A DNA stretch of 64,000 nt, taken from Lapillicoccus jejuensis. GTDB lineage: Bacteria; Actinomycetota; Actinomycetes; Actinomycetales; Dermatophilaceae. The stretch spans positions 930,001 to 994,000 of the forward strand of contig NZ_VFMN01000001.1 of assembly GCF_006715055.1 (NCBI RefSeq), in the 5' to 3' direction. Below are positions 62,544 through 64,000 of this stretch, one piece after another. A program made the position numbers and the translations under genes. A model generated the notes under the pieces. It searched no databases, was not told where the DNA came from, and saw only the letters and a program-made list of their open reading frames with translations. Position 1 is the first letter of the stretch. The number at the start of each line of letters is the position of its first letter.

Positions 62544-64000
62544 GCGCCCTCCCCGTCCTCGCACCGGCCGCCGAGGCGGTCAAGGTCGGCAACCCGACCG
62601 TCAACATCGTCATCTTCGCGCTGTTCGTCGTCGTGACGATCGGCATCGTCCTGCGCGCCTCGCGCAGCAACCGGACCGCCGCGGACTACTACGCCGGCGG
62701 GCGCGCGTTCACCGGCCGGCAGAACGGCATCGCCATCTCCGGCGACTATCTGTCGGCGGCGTCGTTCCTCGGCATCACCGGCGCCATCGCCATCAACGGG
62801 TACGACGGGTTCCTCTACTCGATCGGCTTCCTCGTCGCCTGGCTCGTCGCCCTGCTGCTCGTCGCCGAGCTGCTGCGCAACACCGGACGCTTCACGATGG
62901 CCGACGTCCTCAGCTTCCGCCTCCAGCAGCGGCCGGTCCGGATCGCGGCGGCCGTCTCGACCCTCGTCGTCAGCCTCTTCTACCTGCTCGCGCAGATGGC
63001 CGGCGCCGGCGGTCTCGTCTCGCTCCTGCTCGGCATCAGCAGCACCGCGGGCCAGAACCTCATCATCGTGCTCGTCGGCGTCATCATGGTCGGCTACGTC
63101 CTCATCGGCGGGATGAAGGGCACGACCTGGGTGCAGATCATCAAGGCGACGCTGCTCATCGTCGGCACCTTCGTCATGGCCGTGTGGGTCCTCGGCAAGT
63201 ACGGCTTCAACCTGTCCTCGGTCTTCCAGGGCGCGGTCGACAAGGCCGGCGGCGGCGCCAAGGGCGAGGCGCTGCTCAACCCGATGAAGCAGTACGGCAA
63301 GACGACGACGAGCAAGATCGACTTCATCTCGCTCTCGCTCGCGCTCGTCCTGGGCACCGCCGGCCTGCCGCACGTCCTCATGCGCTTCTACACCGTCCCG
63401 ACCTCGAAGGAGGCGCGCAAGTCGGTGGAGTGGGCGATCTGGGTGATCGGCTTCTTCTACCTCATGACCCTCGTCCTCGGGTACGGCGCCGGCGCCCTCG
63501 TCGGGGCCGCCGAGATCAACGCGGCCCCCGGCAAGGTCAACTCGGCGGCGCCGCTGCTCGCCTACGAGCTCGGCGGGACGTTCCTGCTCGGCATCATCGC
63601 GGCGGTCGCCTTCGCGACGATCCTCGCGGTGGTCGCCGGCCTGACCATCACGGCGAGCGCGAGCTTCGCGCACGACATCTACGGCCAGGTCATCAAGAAG
63701 GGCCAGGTGTCCGCGGACGGCGAGGTCCGGACGGCGCGCATCTCCGCGCTCGTCATCGGCGCGGTCGCCATCGTCGGCGGCATCTTCGCCAACGGGCAGA
63801 ACGTCGCCTTCCTCGTGGCCCTCGCCTTCGCCATCGCGGCGAGCGCGAACCTGCCGACGATCCTCTACTCGCTCTTCTGGAAGCGGTTCAACACGACCGG
63901 GGCGCTGTTCTCGATCTACGGCGGCCTGGCGGTCTCGCTCGTCCTCATCGTCTTCAGCCCCGTCGTGTCGGGCAAGAAGAACCCCGACGGCACGTCGGCG
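62540..64000 (+). CDS. cation/acetate symporter (ActP-like), second copy, cut by window end
   Basis: The first 487 codons are present and the frame is open at the right edge. YYAGGRAFTGRQNGIAISGD and YLSAASFLGITGAIAINGYD form the SSS signature, with GTAGLPHVLMRFYTVPTSKE and the sodium-site region AVVAGLTITASASFAHDIYG. This version is closer to classic ActP than the first copy and is coupled to a DUF485 gene, the normal ActP arrangement. It should take up acetate or a similar monocarboxylate with Na+. Regulation by the LytS/LytTR pair 5 kb upstream is plausible. Confidence 0.92.
   Translation, partial: MSALPVLAPAAEAVKVGNPTVNIVIFALFVVVTIGIVLRASRSNRTAADYYAGGRAFTGRQNGIAISGDYLSAASFLGITGAIAINGYDGFLYSIGFLVAWLVALLLVAELLRNTGRFTMADVLSFRLQQRPVRIAAAVSTLVVSLFYLLAQMAGAGGLVSLLLGISSTAGQNLIIVLVGVIMVGYVLIGGMKGTTWVQIIKATLLIVGTFVMAVWVLGKYGFNLSSVFQGAVDKAGGGAKGEALLNPMKQYGKTTTSKIDFISLSLALVLGTAGLPHVLMRFYTVPTSKEARKSVEWAIWVIGFFYLMTLVLGYGAGALVGAAEINAAPGKVNSAAPLLAYELGGTFLLGIIAAVAFATILAVVAGLTITASASFAHDIYGQVIKKGQVSADGEVRTARISALVIGAVAIVGGIFANGQNVAFLVALAFAIAASANLPTILYSLFWKRFNTTGALFSIYGGLAVSLVLIVFSPVVSGKKNPDGTSA

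Overview
This 64 kb window is one stretch of a very GC-rich actinobacterial chromosome. Third codon positions are almost all G or C, GTG starts are common, and many genes overlap by GTGA or ATGA. Gene content (topA, holB, tmk, a K+-independent H+-pyrophosphatase, a DUF1998 helicase next to a Tad-type pilus locus with DUF4244 pilin and an ssd/TadZ-like gene) fits a high-GC member of the Micrococcales, perhaps Intrasporangiaceae-like. The family assignment is inference from gene order, not from a marker gene. I see no insertion sequence, prophage, CRISPR array, rRNA operon or defence island. Nearly everything is chromosomal housekeeping or conserved accessory material.

Layout. 1-6 kb: a GH15 hydrolase and a MarR regulator diverge from a ClC chloride transporter over a 27-bp palindrome; then a VOC protein, an unknown gene, a PAP2 phosphatase and a Cys-rich protein. 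6-12 kb: a hairpin-rich segment that may be a structured RNA, tRNA-Thr(CGT), a secreted TAP-like peptidase, a secreted ScyD-like protein, then tmk-holB and a TipA-like MerR regulator. 12-21 kb: a quinone oxidoreductase, an alkyltransferase-ECF sigma-alkyltransferase operon, an SDR enzyme, and topA with a serine hydrolase. 21-39 kb: a DOPA-type dioxygenase, two MFS transporters, DUF1697, a large membrane/propeller protein, a cytoplasmic penicillin-acylase-like enzyme, a heterodimeric ABC exporter, a PEP-mutase-like enzyme, an APH-like kinase, an aminotransferase/sulfotransferase pair, an AAA+ ATPase and a methyltransferase. 40-47 kb: H+-pyrophosphatase, a STAS protein, the DUF1998 helicase and the pilin half of a Tad locus. 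47-55 kb: a thioesterase, an XRE regulator and a two-component system that separate the pilin genes from ssd-tadA-tadB-tadC. 55-64 kb: a degenerate Fic-like protein, a LytS/LytTR two-component system, two acetate/pyruvate-type sodium symporters with their small membrane partners, and a sedolisin protease; the last symporter runs off the window.

Regulation visible in the sequence. Sixteen genes carry a TAnnnT -10 hexamer ending exactly 6 or 7 nt before the start codon, the hallmark of leaderless mRNAs, and this fixed several start codons here. Two MerR-type promoters with matching dyads lie upstream of the TipA-like regulator and, 21 kb away, the ABC exporter operon, suggesting one regulon. 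Both halves of the split Tad locus have a pair of TGTGGACGAC direct repeats spaced exactly 27 bp apart. Three separate 11-bp tandem arrays and a set of unusually long-stem terminator-like palindromes are the main non-coding structures.
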